DNA of 64,000 nucleotides, taken from NCBI RefSeq assembly GCF_033025475.1, contig NZ_CP130322.1:992001-1056000 (forward strand). The letters run 5' to 3'. The notes below the pieces were generated by a model. The model had not been told where the DNA came from and searched no databases. It saw only the letters and a list, made by a program, of their open reading frames with translations. Position 1 is the stretch's first letter; each line of letters starts with the position of its first letter. Positions 1 through 8,501 of the stretch are shown here, in pieces. A program made the position numbers and the translations under genes. The DNA comes from Sphingomonas sp. C3-2 (GTDB lineage Bacteria; Pseudomonadota; Alphaproteobacteria; Sphingomonadales; Sphingomonadaceae).

Positions 1-935
1 ATGCAGGCCAGCGCCTGCGAGGCGAAGGCTTCGTTCAGTTCGATCACATCGATCTGGCCGGCATCGACCCCGCCGCGCGCCAGCGCCTTGCGGGTGGCCT
101 CGACCGGGCCGATGCCCATGATTTCAGGCGCGCAGCCCGAAATGGCAACCGAACGGATGCGCGCGAGGATCGGCAGATTGTTGGCGCGCGCATAATCCTC
201 GCTGGTGACGAGGACCGCGCTTGCCCCGTCGGTGAGCGGCGAGGCGGTGCCGGCGGTGACTGTGCCGTTCTGGTCGAAGGCAGGCTTCAGCCCGGCCAGC
301 GCCTCGGCGGTGGTTTCGGGGCGGAGCGTGCCGTCCTTGTCGACCGTGCCCGCCTTGGTCGGGATCGCGACGATTTCAGCGTCGAGCTTGCCGGCGGCCT
401 GCGCGGCGGCGGCCTTTTGCTGGCTGGAGACCGCAAACGCTTCCTGTTCGGCGCGGGTGATCTGATAGCGGCTGGCGAGGTTTTCGGCGGTATCGCCCAT
501 GCCGATATAGGCCTGGCTGCGGGCCGCGAGTGCGGGGTTGGGCAGCGGGTTGAAACCCTGCATCGGCACGCGGCTCATCGATTCGACGCCGGCGCAGATA
601 AACGCCTCACCCGCGCCGAGCTGAATCTGGCCTGCAGCGATGTGCACCGAGCTCATCGACGAACCGCAGAAACGGTTCACCGTCATGCCGCCCACAGACA
701 GGGGAAGATCGGCCAGAAGCCCGATCAGACGCGCGACGTTCAGCCCCTGCTCCCCTTCGGGAAAGGCGCAACCAAGAACAATGTCTTCAATATCTTGCGG
801 CTTGACGCCGGTGCGCTCGATCAGCCCGCGAATGACCTGCGCGGCAAGATCATCGGGCCGCACCCGGGCAAGCGCGCCCTTGGTCGCCAGGTGGAAGGGG
901 GAGCGGGCGTAACCCGCGATTACCACGTTGCGCAT
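1..935 (-). CDS. thiolase (acetyl-CoA C-acyltransferase), 3' end outside window
   Basis: The first 311 residues of a thiolase-family enzyme are visible; the family is usually about 390 residues, so the C-terminal Cys/His region lies beyond the window edge. It catalyses CoA-dependent cleavage of 3-ketoacyl-CoA (or the reverse condensation) in the cytoplasm. The acylated active-site cysteine is C90 in the motif NRFCGSSMSSVH, and the thiolase motif NEAFA appears near the visible end. The ATG at 935 starts the recognisable family sequence MRNVVIAGYARSPF. It faces away from the DUF2147/FadL/acyl-CoA ligase genes, and the neighbourhood suggests beta-oxidation. Whether it acts on short or long chains cannot be read from this part. 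Confidence 0.93.
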   Translation of the reverse strand, partial: MRNVVIAGYARSPFHLATKGALARVRPDDLAAQVIRGLIERTGVKPQDIEDIVLGCAFPEGEQGLNVARLIGLLADLPLSVGGMTVNRFCGSSMSSVHIAAGQIQLGAGEAFICAGVESMSRVPMQGFNPLPNPALAARSQAYIGMGDTAENLASRYQITRAEQEAFAVSSQQKAAAAQAAGKLDAEIVAIPTKAGTVDKDGTLRPETTAEALAGLKPAFDQNGTVTAGTASPLTDGASAVLVTSEDYARANNLPILARIRSVAISGCAPEIMGIGPVEATRKALARGGVDAGQIDVIELNEAFASQALAC

Positions 936-1118
936 CTATCGAGTCTCTCCGTTTGACGGACCATTAGAGTAAATTTCTTCCCTAAGGGTGCTCAGATTTA
1001 CCTATACGTCAATCAATTTTTATCGCATGATGCCTGCATCCCGACGCTGCCAGAGAATGGCGCAAGGCAACAGAGACCCGGAAAAACGGGCGTAATTCAA
1101 CGTAGAAGAGGTTGCTGA
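936..1118. other. divergent intergenic region, thiolase / DUF2147
   Basis: These 183 bases separate two divergent genes and must hold both promoters. A purine-rich AGAAGAGG before 1119 is a plausible ribosome binding site for the rightward gene. I see no clear sigma-70 boxes or strong dyad. Confidence 0.5.
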
Positions 1119-1526
1119 ATGATGCTTTTCCTGCTGGCCGCAATGGCCGCATCGGGCGATTCGCCTGCCGACGCCGCTATCGGCCTGTGGCAGACAGAGG
1201 TGCGCCACGGCCTTGTCGAAATTTCGCGGTGCGGACAGTCGCTGTGCGGCAAGATCGTCGATTCCGACGGGCTGAAGGCGAACCCCGCCCTGCTCGACAC
1301 GAAGAACAAAGACCCCAAGCTGCGTGCCCGCCCGCTCAAAGACATGGTGATCCTGAAGGGCTTTTCGTGGCGCGGCAATGCGTGGTCGGGCGGAACGATC
1401 TACAACGCCGAAGATGGCGGGACGTACAATGCGACGATCACCATCGCCGATACCAAGCATCTGAAGCTCAAGGGCTGCGTCGTCTGGCCGCTGTGCAAGA
1501 CGCAGACCTGGACCCGCCTGCGCTGA
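1119..1526 (+). CDS. DUF2147 family protein
   Basis: A 135-residue protein of the DUF2147 type: short hydrophobic N-terminus (MLFLLAAMAA) consistent with export, then the typical pattern IGLWQTE, a CGQSLCGKIV segment, and a closing W-x-R (TWTRL). DUF2147 proteins are small predicted periplasmic beta-rich proteins with no established reaction. Four cysteines in two close pairs (CGQSLC and CVVWPLC) could form disulfides in the periplasm. Two consecutive ATG codons open the gene, so the start is uncertain by one residue. The next gene, a FadL-type channel, begins about 40 bases downstream, so the two may be co-transcribed. The function is unknown; the family call is by sequence style. Confidence 0.8.
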   Translation: MMLFLLAAMAASGDSPADAAIGLWQTEVRHGLVEISRCGQSLCGKIVDSDGLKANPALLDTKNKDPKLRARPLKDMVILKGFSWRGNAWSGGTIYNAEDGGTYNATITIADTKHLKLKGCVVWPLCKTQTWTRLR

Positions 1527-1565
1527 CCCTTCCCTCCCCAGAACCATAATCCGGAGTTGCGATAC

Positions 1566-2864
1566 ATGAAAGTTGCGTCGAAAGTTGCGTTGTTCACCAC
1601 GATCGCGGGTGCCGCGATGCTGATCCCCGGCATCGCCCATGCGGGTGGTTTCTATCTTCAGGAACAATCGGTCCGCGGCGCGGGCCGTGCCTTTTCGGGC
1701 GAAGTCGCCGATCAGGGCGCAGCATCGCTGTGGTGGAACCCGGCGGCAATTGGCGGCCTTGAAGGCGGCGATGCGCATATCGGTTTCAGCGCGATCCTGC
1801 CTAACGGCGATGTCGACAATTCGAGCACGGTGATCGTCCGCCCCGGCCAGCCAGCGGCCCCGATCGGCGGCGGCCAGCGTTCGAGCAACCCGATCGAAAA
1901 GGGCTATCTGCCGACGGGTGCGGTTGCCTATGGGCTTACGCCCGAAATTGCCGTCGGCCTTGCCATCTCCGCCCCCTACAGCTTCACCACCGATTATGCA
2001 GCCGACAGCTGGGTGCGCTACACCGCCGACAAGACCAAGCTGCGCACTTATGACATCCAGCCTTCCGTTGCGTGGAAGGTGGCGCCGGGCCTCAGCCTGG
2101 GCGCCGCGCTCAACATCGAATATGCCGACGCCATTTTCGGCAATTATCTGCCCAACCTTTCGGCGCTGCAGCCCGATGGCCATCAGAAGCTTTCCGGGGA
2201 CGGCTGGGATCTCGGCTGGTCGGTCGGCGCGCAATATATGACCGGACCGGTCAGCATCGGTGCCAGCTACAAATCGGCGATCGAGCACACGCTCTCGGGC
2301 TCGATGGAAACGACCGGCCTGCTCGGTGCGCTGGCAGGACTCAACGGCACGGTAGAAACATCGGCGAAGTTCAGCACGCCGTGGCAGGCGACGGTGGGCG
2401 CGCGCGTGAAGGCCAATGACGCGCTGACGATCAACGGCCAGATTTCGCGTTTCGGCTGGAGCGAGTTCGACTCGATCGATCTGGGCGCGCCGCTCAACGT
2501 TTCGATCCCCGAGGATTACCGCAACACCTGGAGCTTTGCGGGCGGCGTCGATTATCAGATCTCGCCGAAATGGACGGTGCGCGGCGGTATCCAGCACGAT
2601 CAGACCCCGACGCGTAACGGCCACCGCGATGCGCGCGTGCCCGACAGCAACCGCTGGAACTATGCGCTGGGCGCCAGCTATGCCCTGTCGCCCAACTTCA
2701 CGGTCGACGCGGCCGCGAACTATATCGACTTCAAGGACGCATCGATCGATCGCACCACCGCCGCCTATGCGGGCAGCGCGGTGCAGACGCCGATCCTCGT
2801 CAACGGACAGCTCAACAACGCCAGCGCGGTCGTGCTGTCGGTCGGCGGCCGGATGCGCTTCTGA
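1566..2864 (+). CDS. OmpP1/FadL-family outer-membrane transporter
   Basis: A 432-residue outer-membrane beta-barrel of the FadL family, which lets hydrophobic molecules such as long-chain fatty acids or aromatics cross the outer membrane. A signal peptide ends near AHA, and the mature protein starts GFYLQEQSVRGAG, followed by the family hallmark pattern ending in WWNPAAI. The C-terminus GGRMRF ends in the aromatic residue expected for barrel insertion. I chose ATG 1566 because CGGAG lies nine bases upstream; an upstream TTG at 1557 is in frame but poorly placed. The stop overlaps the start of the acyl-CoA ligase by one base (TGATG), so uptake and CoA activation are translationally coupled. 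The substrate is not readable. Confidence 0.93.
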   Translation: MKVASKVALFTTIAGAAMLIPGIAHAGGFYLQEQSVRGAGRAFSGEVADQGAASLWWNPAAIGGLEGGDAHIGFSAILPNGDVDNSSTVIVRPGQPAAPIGGGQRSSNPIEKGYLPTGAVAYGLTPEIAVGLAISAPYSFTTDYAADSWVRYTADKTKLRTYDIQPSVAWKVAPGLSLGAALNIEYADAIFGNYLPNLSALQPDGHQKLSGDGWDLGWSVGAQYMTGPVSIGASYKSAIEHTLSGSMETTGLLGALAGLNGTVETSAKFSTPWQATVGARVKANDALTINGQISRFGWSEFDSIDLGAPLNVSIPEDYRNTWSFAGGVDYQISPKWTVRGGIQHDQTPTRNGHRDARVPDSNRWNYALGASYALSPNFTVDAAANYIDFKDASIDRTTAAYAGSAVQTPILVNGQLNNASAVVLSVGGRMRF

Positions 2865-4546
2865 TGTCGTCGGCGCCCGCGACCAGCCAGCAGCAGACCG
2901 GCCAGGCGGACGGGGGCAGCCCCCTCATCCGCCCCCGGCTTCTCACCGAATTGCTCGACAAGGCGGTGGCCGAACATCCCAAGCGCCCCGCGCTCGACTT
3001 CATGGGTCGGCGCTGGCGCTATGAGGAAGTGGGCGCACTGGTCGACCGGGCGGCGCGCGGATTGCAGGATCTGGGGCTGAAGCCGGGCGACCGCTTCGGC
3101 CTCTGTCTGCCCAACACCCCCTATTTCGTCATCCTCTATTTCGCGGTGCTGCGCGCGGGCGGCATCGTCGTCAATTTCAACCCGCTTTATGTCGAACGCG
3201 AACTGGACCACCAGATCAGGGATTCGGGCACGCGGATGATGGCGGTGCCCGACCTCAAGATGATCCATGAGAAGGTGGCGGCCGTTGCCGATACTACGGG
3301 CCTTGAAAAGATCATCGTATGCCCGATGACGGACATATTGCCGCCGGTGCAGTCCTGGGGCTTTCGCCTGTTCAAGCGCGCCGATCATGCGGTGGTGCCG
3401 CGCGACACCCGCCATGTGAATTTCCGCAAGCTCGTGGCGCTGGATGCGGCGCCCCGCCCGGTCCCGCAAAACCCCGATGATATCGCGGTGCTGCAATATA
3501 CTGGCGGGACGACCGGGGTGCCCAAGGGCGCGATGCTGAGCCATGCCAATCTGGCCGCCAATAGCGCGCAGATGCTGGCGCATGTCGGTTCGCTGCGGCC
3601 GGTGCAGGAACGGACACTGGGCATCCTGCCGATGTTCCATGTGTTCGCACTGACGACCGTGCTCAACTATTCGATCGAGATCGCGGCGGAAATCGTCCTT
3701 CTGCCGCGTTTCGAGATGGATCAGGTGCTCGCCACCATCAAACGCACCCGGCCCACCCAGTTTTTCGGCGTGCCGACCATCTATGTCGCGTTCAACGGGC
3801 TGGCCGACGACAGGCTGCCTGACATGACCTCGATCCGCACCTGCATATCGGGCGGCGCACCGCTGCCGCTGGAAGTGCGCGAACTGTTCGAGCAGCGCAC
3901 GCATGTGCGCGTTGTCGAGGGATATGGCCTGTCCGAAGCCTCCCCGATCATCGCGTGCAACCCGCTGTTCGAAGGCGAGGTGAAGGAAAATAGCTGCGGA
4001 CCCCAATTCCCCGGCACCATCCTTGAAATCCGCGACCCGGCAGCGCCCGAGCATGTTCTGCCGCAGGGCGAACGCGGCGAGGTGTGTGTGCGCGGGCCAC
4101 AGGTGATGCACGGATATTGGCAGCGCCCCGAGGACAGCGCCGCGGTTTTCGTGGACGGCGCGCTGCGTACCGGGGACATCGGCTATCTCGACGAGGACGG
4201 CTATCTGTTCCTCGTCGACCGGATCAAGGATGTGATCCTGTGCGGCGGCTATAATGTCTATCCGCGCATGATCGAGGATGCCGCCTATCATCACCCCGCC
4301 GTGAAAGAGGCGATCGCGATCGGCATTCCGGACAAATATCGCGGCCAATCGCCCAAGCTGTTCGTCGCGCTTCATGACGGGCAATCGGTTTCGCCCGACG
4401 AACTGCGCGCCTTTCTGGGCGAGCGGCTGAGCAAGATCGAAATCCCGCGAGAGATCGAGATGCGCGCCGCCCTGCCCCGCACGCTGATCGGCAAGCTATC
4501 CAAAAAGGAACTGATCGAGGAAGAAGCCCTGAATCGGCAGGGCTGA
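2864..4546 (+). CDS. AMP-binding long-chain acyl-CoA ligase (FadD-like)
   Basis: A 560-residue adenylate-forming ligase that activates a carboxylic acid to its CoA thioester through an acyl-AMP intermediate. The ATP-binding loop is YTGGTTGVPKGAMLSH, the adenine motif is GYGLSEASP, the hinge region is RTGDIGYLDEDGYLFLVDRIKD, and the C-terminal catalytic lysine sits in IGKLSKKEL. The length matches medium- and long-chain acyl-CoA synthetases. It starts inside the stop of the FadL-like gene, so the pair forms an uptake-activation module, in line with vectorial acylation in FadL/FadD systems. MerR and AraC regulator genes follow on the same strand. The substrate could be a fatty acid or a steroid/terpenoid side-chain acid. 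Confidence 0.93.
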   Translation: MSSAPATSQQQTGQADGGSPLIRPRLLTELLDKAVAEHPKRPALDFMGRRWRYEEVGALVDRAARGLQDLGLKPGDRFGLCLPNTPYFVILYFAVLRAGGIVVNFNPLYVERELDHQIRDSGTRMMAVPDLKMIHEKVAAVADTTGLEKIIVCPMTDILPPVQSWGFRLFKRADHAVVPRDTRHVNFRKLVALDAAPRPVPQNPDDIAVLQYTGGTTGVPKGAMLSHANLAANSAQMLAHVGSLRPVQERTLGILPMFHVFALTTVLNYSIEIAAEIVLLPRFEMDQVLATIKRTRPTQFFGVPTIYVAFNGLADDRLPDMTSIRTCISGGAPLPLEVRELFEQRTHVRVVEGYGLSEASPIIACNPLFEGEVKENSCGPQFPGTILEIRDPAAPEHVLPQGERGEVCVRGPQVMHGYWQRPEDSAAVFVDGALRTGDIGYLDEDGYLFLVDRIKDVILCGGYNVYPRMIEDAAYHHPAVKEAIAIGIPDKYRGQSPKLFVALHDGQSVSPDELRAFLGERLSKIEIPREIEMRAALPRTLIGKLSKKELIEEEALNRQG

Positions 4547-4625
4547 ATACGACATGCAGAATGCTGGCGAGACGACGCGCCGACCTATAGAGCGCAGCCA
4601 GAACGGGTTGAGGGGAGGCAAGATC

Positions 4626-5024
4626 ATGGCTGAGACGGCGGAGGCCGATTTTCAGGGCATACAGGAAGTATCGGCGCTGCTGGGCATTACCCCCCGCACG
4701 CTGCGCTTTTATGAGGACAAGGGCCTGATCACGCCGCAGCGCGTGGGCAAGACGCGTATCTATACCCGCCGCGAGATTGGCCGGATGCAGTTGATCCTGC
4801 GTGGCAAGAAGCTGGGCTTTTCGATCCGCGAAATTCAGGAATTCCTCGATCTTTATGACGCGGACCCGACGCAGATCGAACAGATGCGGCGATTGCTCGA
4901 GCGCGTTCGCACACGCCTTGCCGATCTGGAACAACAGAAACTGGCGCTCGACGAGACAATCGACGAACTGCGCCTGATCGAAAATCAGGCGAGCGCGCAG
5001 ATCAGCCGGGTTGCCGGGGGCTAA
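4626..5024 (+). CDS. MerR-family transcriptional regulator
   Basis: A 132-residue regulator with an N-terminal MerR winged helix (ITPRTLRFYEDKGLITPQR) followed by a long helical coiled coil, roughly residues 75-125, that dimerises the protein. There is no cysteine cluster for metal sensing, so it probably senses an organic ligand or a CoA ester, or has no ligand pocket. The start at 4626 is preferred because GAGGGGAGG lies just upstream; an ATG at 4554 would add a 24-residue tail without similarity. It lies 79 bases after the acyl-CoA ligase and may control the FadL-ligase pair. Similar MerR proteins often accompany acyl-CoA metabolism genes. Confidence 0.88.
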   Translation: MAETAEADFQGIQEVSALLGITPRTLRFYEDKGLITPQRVGKTRIYTRREIGRMQLILRGKKLGFSIREIQEFLDLYDADPTQIEQMRRLLERVRTRLADLEQQKLALDETIDELRLIENQASAQISRVAGG

Positions 5025-5112
5025 ACACCTGGCCACCCCGGCGGCTTTGCGCTGGACAGCCCCTGCCCATATGGCAAGGAAGATCAGTCTTCATGGCTGA
5101 TCGGCGCACCCT

Positions 5113-6180
5113 ATGCCCAAACATGTTTCCCATCCCGTTCCCCGGCCACCCTCGGCAGGGGTCGCGCGCGAGCTGTTGCTGAAGGTGCGCGAACTGGGGG
5201 GTGATGCGGCGGCCACCGCGCACCGTGCCGGAATTGGCGCCGCGGCCGAGGAGATGCTCAAGCCCGCGTGGAACGGCACCGTTTCGCCTGCGCAGTTCAC
5301 CCGCCTGTACCGCGAATGCGTTGCGATGTTCGAGGCGCATGACAGCCGCCGCCAAGGCTGGCCGCCGATGACCAAGCGCGAAGTCGACATGCTCTGCTAT
5401 TGCATCATCACCTGCGCCACGCTGGATGAGGCGATCGCGCGGGCGACCGATTTCTGCACGATGCTGGGCGCGCGGGCGGCAGAGCTCTCGGTGCAGATCA
5501 ACGGCGAACAGGCGGCGTTCCGAATGCGCACCTTCCGCCGCAAGCGCGATGCAGCGGCCTTTCTGTCGGACCTGACCGGGCTATCGAGCTATCACCGGCT
5601 GTTCAGCTGGCTGATCGGCGAGGATATCGAGCTGTTGTCGGTCGAGGTCAGCTATCCGGAGCTGATCGAGGAGGAGGTGACCGGGCTGCTGATGCCGCAT
5701 CCGATCAGCTATGGCCGTGCCGACAATCTGCTGCTGTTTCCCGCGCACTATCTGCACCGGCCGGTGGTGCGTAGTTATGGCGAGTTGATCGACTTTCTGA
5801 AGGACTTTCCCTTCGATCTCGAGACCACCCATTCGAAACAGATGCCGCTTTCGGAAAAGGTGCGGATCGCGATCGGTGGCGCCTTGGCGCGGCGCGCACC
5901 GCTGCCGACGCTGGAGACGCTGGCGCGCCAGTTTGGCATCAGCGGGGCGACGCTGAAACGGCGATTGGCGCAGGAAGGCACATCGATGCAGTTATTGAAA
6001 GAACGCTGCCGCCACGATCTGGCGCGCAAGCTGCTCGCCGATCCCGCGCTGGCCTTCGGCGAGATCGCGCATCGGCTGAGCTTCAGTGACGCGACCACCT
6101 TCAGCCGCGCGTTCAAGGGCTGGTCGGGCCAGTCGCCCTCCGCCTATCGCGACGCGATGGCGCCCGCTGAGGCCGGTTAG
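5113..6180 (+). CDS. AraC-family regulator with arabinose-binding-type N-domain
   Basis: A 355-residue AraC/XylS-family regulator. The N-terminal ~240 residues match the style of the ligand-binding domain found in OruR/ArgR-like AraC proteins (FLSDLTGLSSYHRLFSWLIGEDI and the PISYGRADNLLLFPAHYL stretch). The C-terminal double HTH runs from about residue 265 (LETLARQFGISGATLKRRL) to the end (FSDATTFSRAFKGWSGQSP). Its stop at 6180 overlaps by four bases, tail to tail, with the end of the alcohol dehydrogenase gene on the other strand. The operon running leftward from 11.1 kb or the lipid genes at 1.5-4.5 kb are the obvious candidate targets, but nothing in the sequence decides between them. Confidence 0.9.
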   Translation: MPKHVSHPVPRPPSAGVARELLLKVRELGGDAAATAHRAGIGAAAEEMLKPAWNGTVSPAQFTRLYRECVAMFEAHDSRRQGWPPMTKREVDMLCYCIITCATLDEAIARATDFCTMLGARAAELSVQINGEQAAFRMRTFRRKRDAAAFLSDLTGLSSYHRLFSWLIGEDIELLSVEVSYPELIEEEVTGLLMPHPISYGRADNLLLFPAHYLHRPVVRSYGELIDFLKDFPFDLETTHSKQMPLSEKVRIAIGGALARRAPLPTLETLARQFGISGATLKRRLAQEGTSMQLLKERCRHDLARKLLADPALAFGEIAHRLSFSDATTFSRAFKGWSGQSPSAYRDAMAPAEAG

Positions 6181-7280
6181 AAGCTGACGACCGTCCGCAG
6201 CGTTTCACCACGTGCCATGAGATCGAAGCCCTCATTGATCCGCTCGATCGGCAACCGGTGCGTGACAAGATCGTCGAGGTTGATCCGCCCTTCGGCATAA
6301 AGATCGAGCAGGCCGGGCAATTCGCTGCGCGTCCGCACATTGCCGAGGAAAGAGCCCTTGAGCGTGCGGCCCAGTTGCAGGTCGAACGGCACCACGGGCA
6401 GCTTTTCACCATCCCCCGGCACGCCGAGCACGGTACACACGCCCCAGCCAACACGCGCCGCAGCAAAGGCCGTTTCCATCAGCCCGACATGGCCGACGCA
6501 TTCAAAGGTGAAATCCGCCCCGCCGCCGGTGAGCGCGCGCAGATGATCGAGCAGATCGCCCGCAATAGCAGCGGGATTGACGAAATGGGTGGCGCCGAAG
6601 CGCAGCGCGCGCGCTTCGCACGCCGGATTGATATCGACGCCGATGATCGTCGTCGCCCCGGCCAGCCGCGCGCCCTGCACGACGTTCAGCCCGATGCCGC
6701 CAAGCCCGAAGACGATGACGCTTGCGCCCGGCTCGACCCGCGCGGTGTGCAGCGCCGCGCCGATCCCTGTCGCCACCGCGCATCCGATGGTGCAGGCAAT
6801 GTCGAAGGGCACATCTGGCCGGATCTTCGCGACATTATGTTCGGGCATCACGATGAAGTTGGCGAAGGTGCCGTTGTTCGAATAGGCGGCGACCGGGGTG
6901 CCATCCTCGAGCGAAAAGCGCGCGGGCGGCGTGGCCATGCCGGCGAAGAATTCGTCGCACAAATTGGTACGGCCCGACCGGCAGCTTCCGCAGGTGCCGC
7001 ATTCGCCGATCGACAGCGGAACGACATGATCCCCGACGCGCACGCTTTCCACATCCGCGCCGCATTCGACGACCACCCCCGCCCCTTCATGCCCCAATAT
7101 CACTGGGAAGGGATAAGGCGTCGAGGCCCCGGTCATGTGATGATAATCGGAATGGCACAGCCCGCTGGCCTTGATCTCGACCAGCACCTCACCGGGGCCG
7201 GGCGGGCGGAGCCGGACGGTCTCTACGCTGAGCGGCTTGCCGATGCCGTGGCACACGGCGGCGCGGACCGACAGGCTCAT
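6177..7280 (-). CDS. zinc-dependent alcohol dehydrogenase (class III-like)
   Basis: A 367-residue medium-chain NAD(P)-dependent alcohol dehydrogenase. Catalytic-zinc residues are visible in GLCHSDYHH and GHEGAG, the structural-zinc set in CGTCGSCRSGRTNLC, and the Rossmann fold in GLGGIGLNVVQGARLAGA with an acidic residue (DIN) after beta-2 that points to NAD. I chose the start at 7280 because ATGA there overlaps the stop of the preceding gene; four extra upstream residues are possible. It is the last gene of a five-gene overlapping operon and would oxidise an alcohol released by, or feeding into, the other enzymes. The substrate is unknown. Confidence 0.92.
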   Translation of the reverse strand: MSLSVRAAVCHGIGKPLSVETVRLRPPGPGEVLVEIKASGLCHSDYHHMTGASTPYPFPVILGHEGAGVVVECGADVESVRVGDHVVPLSIGECGTCGSCRSGRTNLCDEFFAGMATPPARFSLEDGTPVAAYSNNGTFANFIVMPEHNVAKIRPDVPFDIACTIGCAVATGIGAALHTARVEPGASVIVFGLGGIGLNVVQGARLAGATTIIGVDINPACEARALRFGATHFVNPAAIAGDLLDHLRALTGGGADFTFECVGHVGLMETAFAAARVGWGVCTVLGVPGDGEKLPVVPFDLQLGRTLKGSFLGNVRTRSELPGLLDLYAEGRINLDDLVTHRLPIERINEGFDLMARGETLRTVVSF

Positions 7281-8137
7281 GCCACGACGCAATCGAACTG
7301 GGCACGCGCCGTATCGAAGCTGCGCCGGGCGACATCCCCGAGCGTCATGGCGCGGACTAGGTCGGACAGGATTTCTACGCCATAAGGGCCCTGATACCCC
7401 GCCTCGGTCATCCGGGCGATGAAGAGCGGCACATCAAGTTCCCCCTCCCCGCAGAATTTCCGGTGGCGCATCGTGTCTTCGTAAAGCGTGCCGCGCACTG
7501 CCCGATCGGCATCGTTGATCTCGGCACCGAGGATGAAGCGCGCGGGGATCTGCAATATCTCGTCATAATGTGCGCCCGAGCGTGCGACATGCCAGATATC
7601 GATGAGCAGACCGCCATTATCGGCATTGGCCTCCATCACCGGCGCAAGCGTCGTCTGCAGATCGGGCCAATCCGAAAAGGGCACCATTTCAAGCGCGACG
7701 AGCAGGCCATGGCACGCGGCCTCGCGGCAGAGCTCGCCGAAGCTGTCGACGATCTGTGCGTTGCTCCAGCCACCCTTACCAAAGGGCGGCATCGCCTTGA
7801 GGTGCCGCGCGCCGAGTTCGGCGCCGGTTTCGAAAAGCCGCTGACGCACCTTGTTCGAACGGGCGCGCGCCTCGCCCGTCGCAAACCAGTCGGACAGGTT
7901 CTCAAGCTCGATATGGCGCAAGCCCGCCTCAACGAGCAGGCGGCGCAGTTCGGCATAGCTGCCGGTTTCGAGCCAGCGGCGGACATCGCCGTGCCACAGG
8001 CCGATGCCGGTATAGCCGGCCGCGCCCGCCGCGGCGATCCGGTCTTCAAGCGAAAAGGGGCTGATGTTCTGCGCGGTATCGGCGCGCACATCGCCCGCAA
8101 TCGTCCAGCATGTCGCAAGCAGTTCAGGCGCAGCCAT
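7277..8137 (-). CDS. sugar phosphate isomerase/epimerase-like TIM-barrel protein
   Basis: A 286-residue protein of the AP-endonuclease-2-like TIM-barrel superfamily (xylose isomerase-like). Metal-binding positions are suggested by the conserved acidic strand ends: ELEN near residue 70, ALEMVPF near 150, LLIDIWHVARSG near 180, and GVEILSD near the C-terminus. Members isomerise or epimerise sugars and polyols, or act as dehydratases. The start at 8137 (MAAPELLATCW) overlaps the preceding gene by 14 bases; a further upstream start would add about 48 residues of unrelated sequence. It overlaps the alcohol dehydrogenase by ATGA. Its role beside a ketosteroid-isomerase-like gene is unclear. Confidence 0.85.
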   Translation of the reverse strand: MAAPELLATCWTIAGDVRADTAQNISPFSLEDRIAAAGAAGYTGIGLWHGDVRRWLETGSYAELRRLLVEAGLRHIELENLSDWFATGEARARSNKVRQRLFETGAELGARHLKAMPPFGKGGWSNAQIVDSFGELCREAACHGLLVALEMVPFSDWPDLQTTLAPVMEANADNGGLLIDIWHVARSGAHYDEILQIPARFILGAEINDADRAVRGTLYEDTMRHRKFCGEGELDVPLFIARMTEAGYQGPYGVEILSDLVRAMTLGDVARRSFDTARAQFDCVVA

Positions 8138-8501
8138 CAACGTCGTCCAATCCCCAATATCCCTTGAGTTCCGTGATACGCCCCTGATCGTCGAAAGTGC
8201 AGGTATCGAGCGAATGGATGCGCGTGACCTGCCCCTCCCAATCGGTTTGGACGATGAAGGCGATCGCGGCAGCATTGCCATGCGACCCGCGGATCGGGGC
8301 GACGGGCGTGAGATGCGCCTTCATCGCCACCGCCTGATGAAACCAGTCGACAATTTCCTGCCCACGCTTGGGCGGCGTGCCGACGGGATCCTCGATCACG
8401 GCATCGGGCGCGAACAGCGCGATCACCGCCGGAGCATCGCCCTTGTTGATATTGTCGACATAGGCCTGCAGCGCGGCCTTCATCACCATCTGATCGGGCA
8501 T
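8124..8501 (-). CDS. ketosteroid isomerase-like protein (SnoaL/NTF2 fold)
   Basis: A 125-residue protein of the NTF2/SnoaL fold. In its own numbering the residues at the three catalytic positions of Comamonas testosteroni delta5-3-ketosteroid isomerase, also 125 residues long, are all present: Y14, D38 (in IEDPVG) and D99 (in SLDT). The family motif DNINKGDAPAVIALFAPDAVIEDPVG is intact when read as consecutive pieces. That supports shifting of a double bond next to a keto group, as in steroid catabolism. The start at 8501 overlaps the stop of the GMC oxidoreductase by one base (TGATG), so the oxidised product could pass straight to this enzyme. Other NTF2-fold proteins keep some of these residues, so steroid use is inferred. 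Confidence 0.85.
   Translation of the reverse strand: MPDQMVMKAALQAYVDNINKGDAPAVIALFAPDAVIEDPVGTPPKRGQEIVDWFHQAVAMKAHLTPVAPIRGSHGNAAAIAFIVQTDWEGQVTRIHSLDTCTFDDQGRITELKGYWGLDDVDGCA

Noticed and set aside
1020-2624. Minus-strand open frame of 534 codons opposite the FadL gene
   Set aside because: High-GC shadow frame: the plus-strand gene has a signal peptide and clear family motifs, while this frame is arginine-rich and has no family match.
2765-4384. Minus-strand open frame of 539 codons
   Set aside because: Lies entirely opposite the acyl-CoA ligase, whose ATP-binding and hinge motifs are intact.
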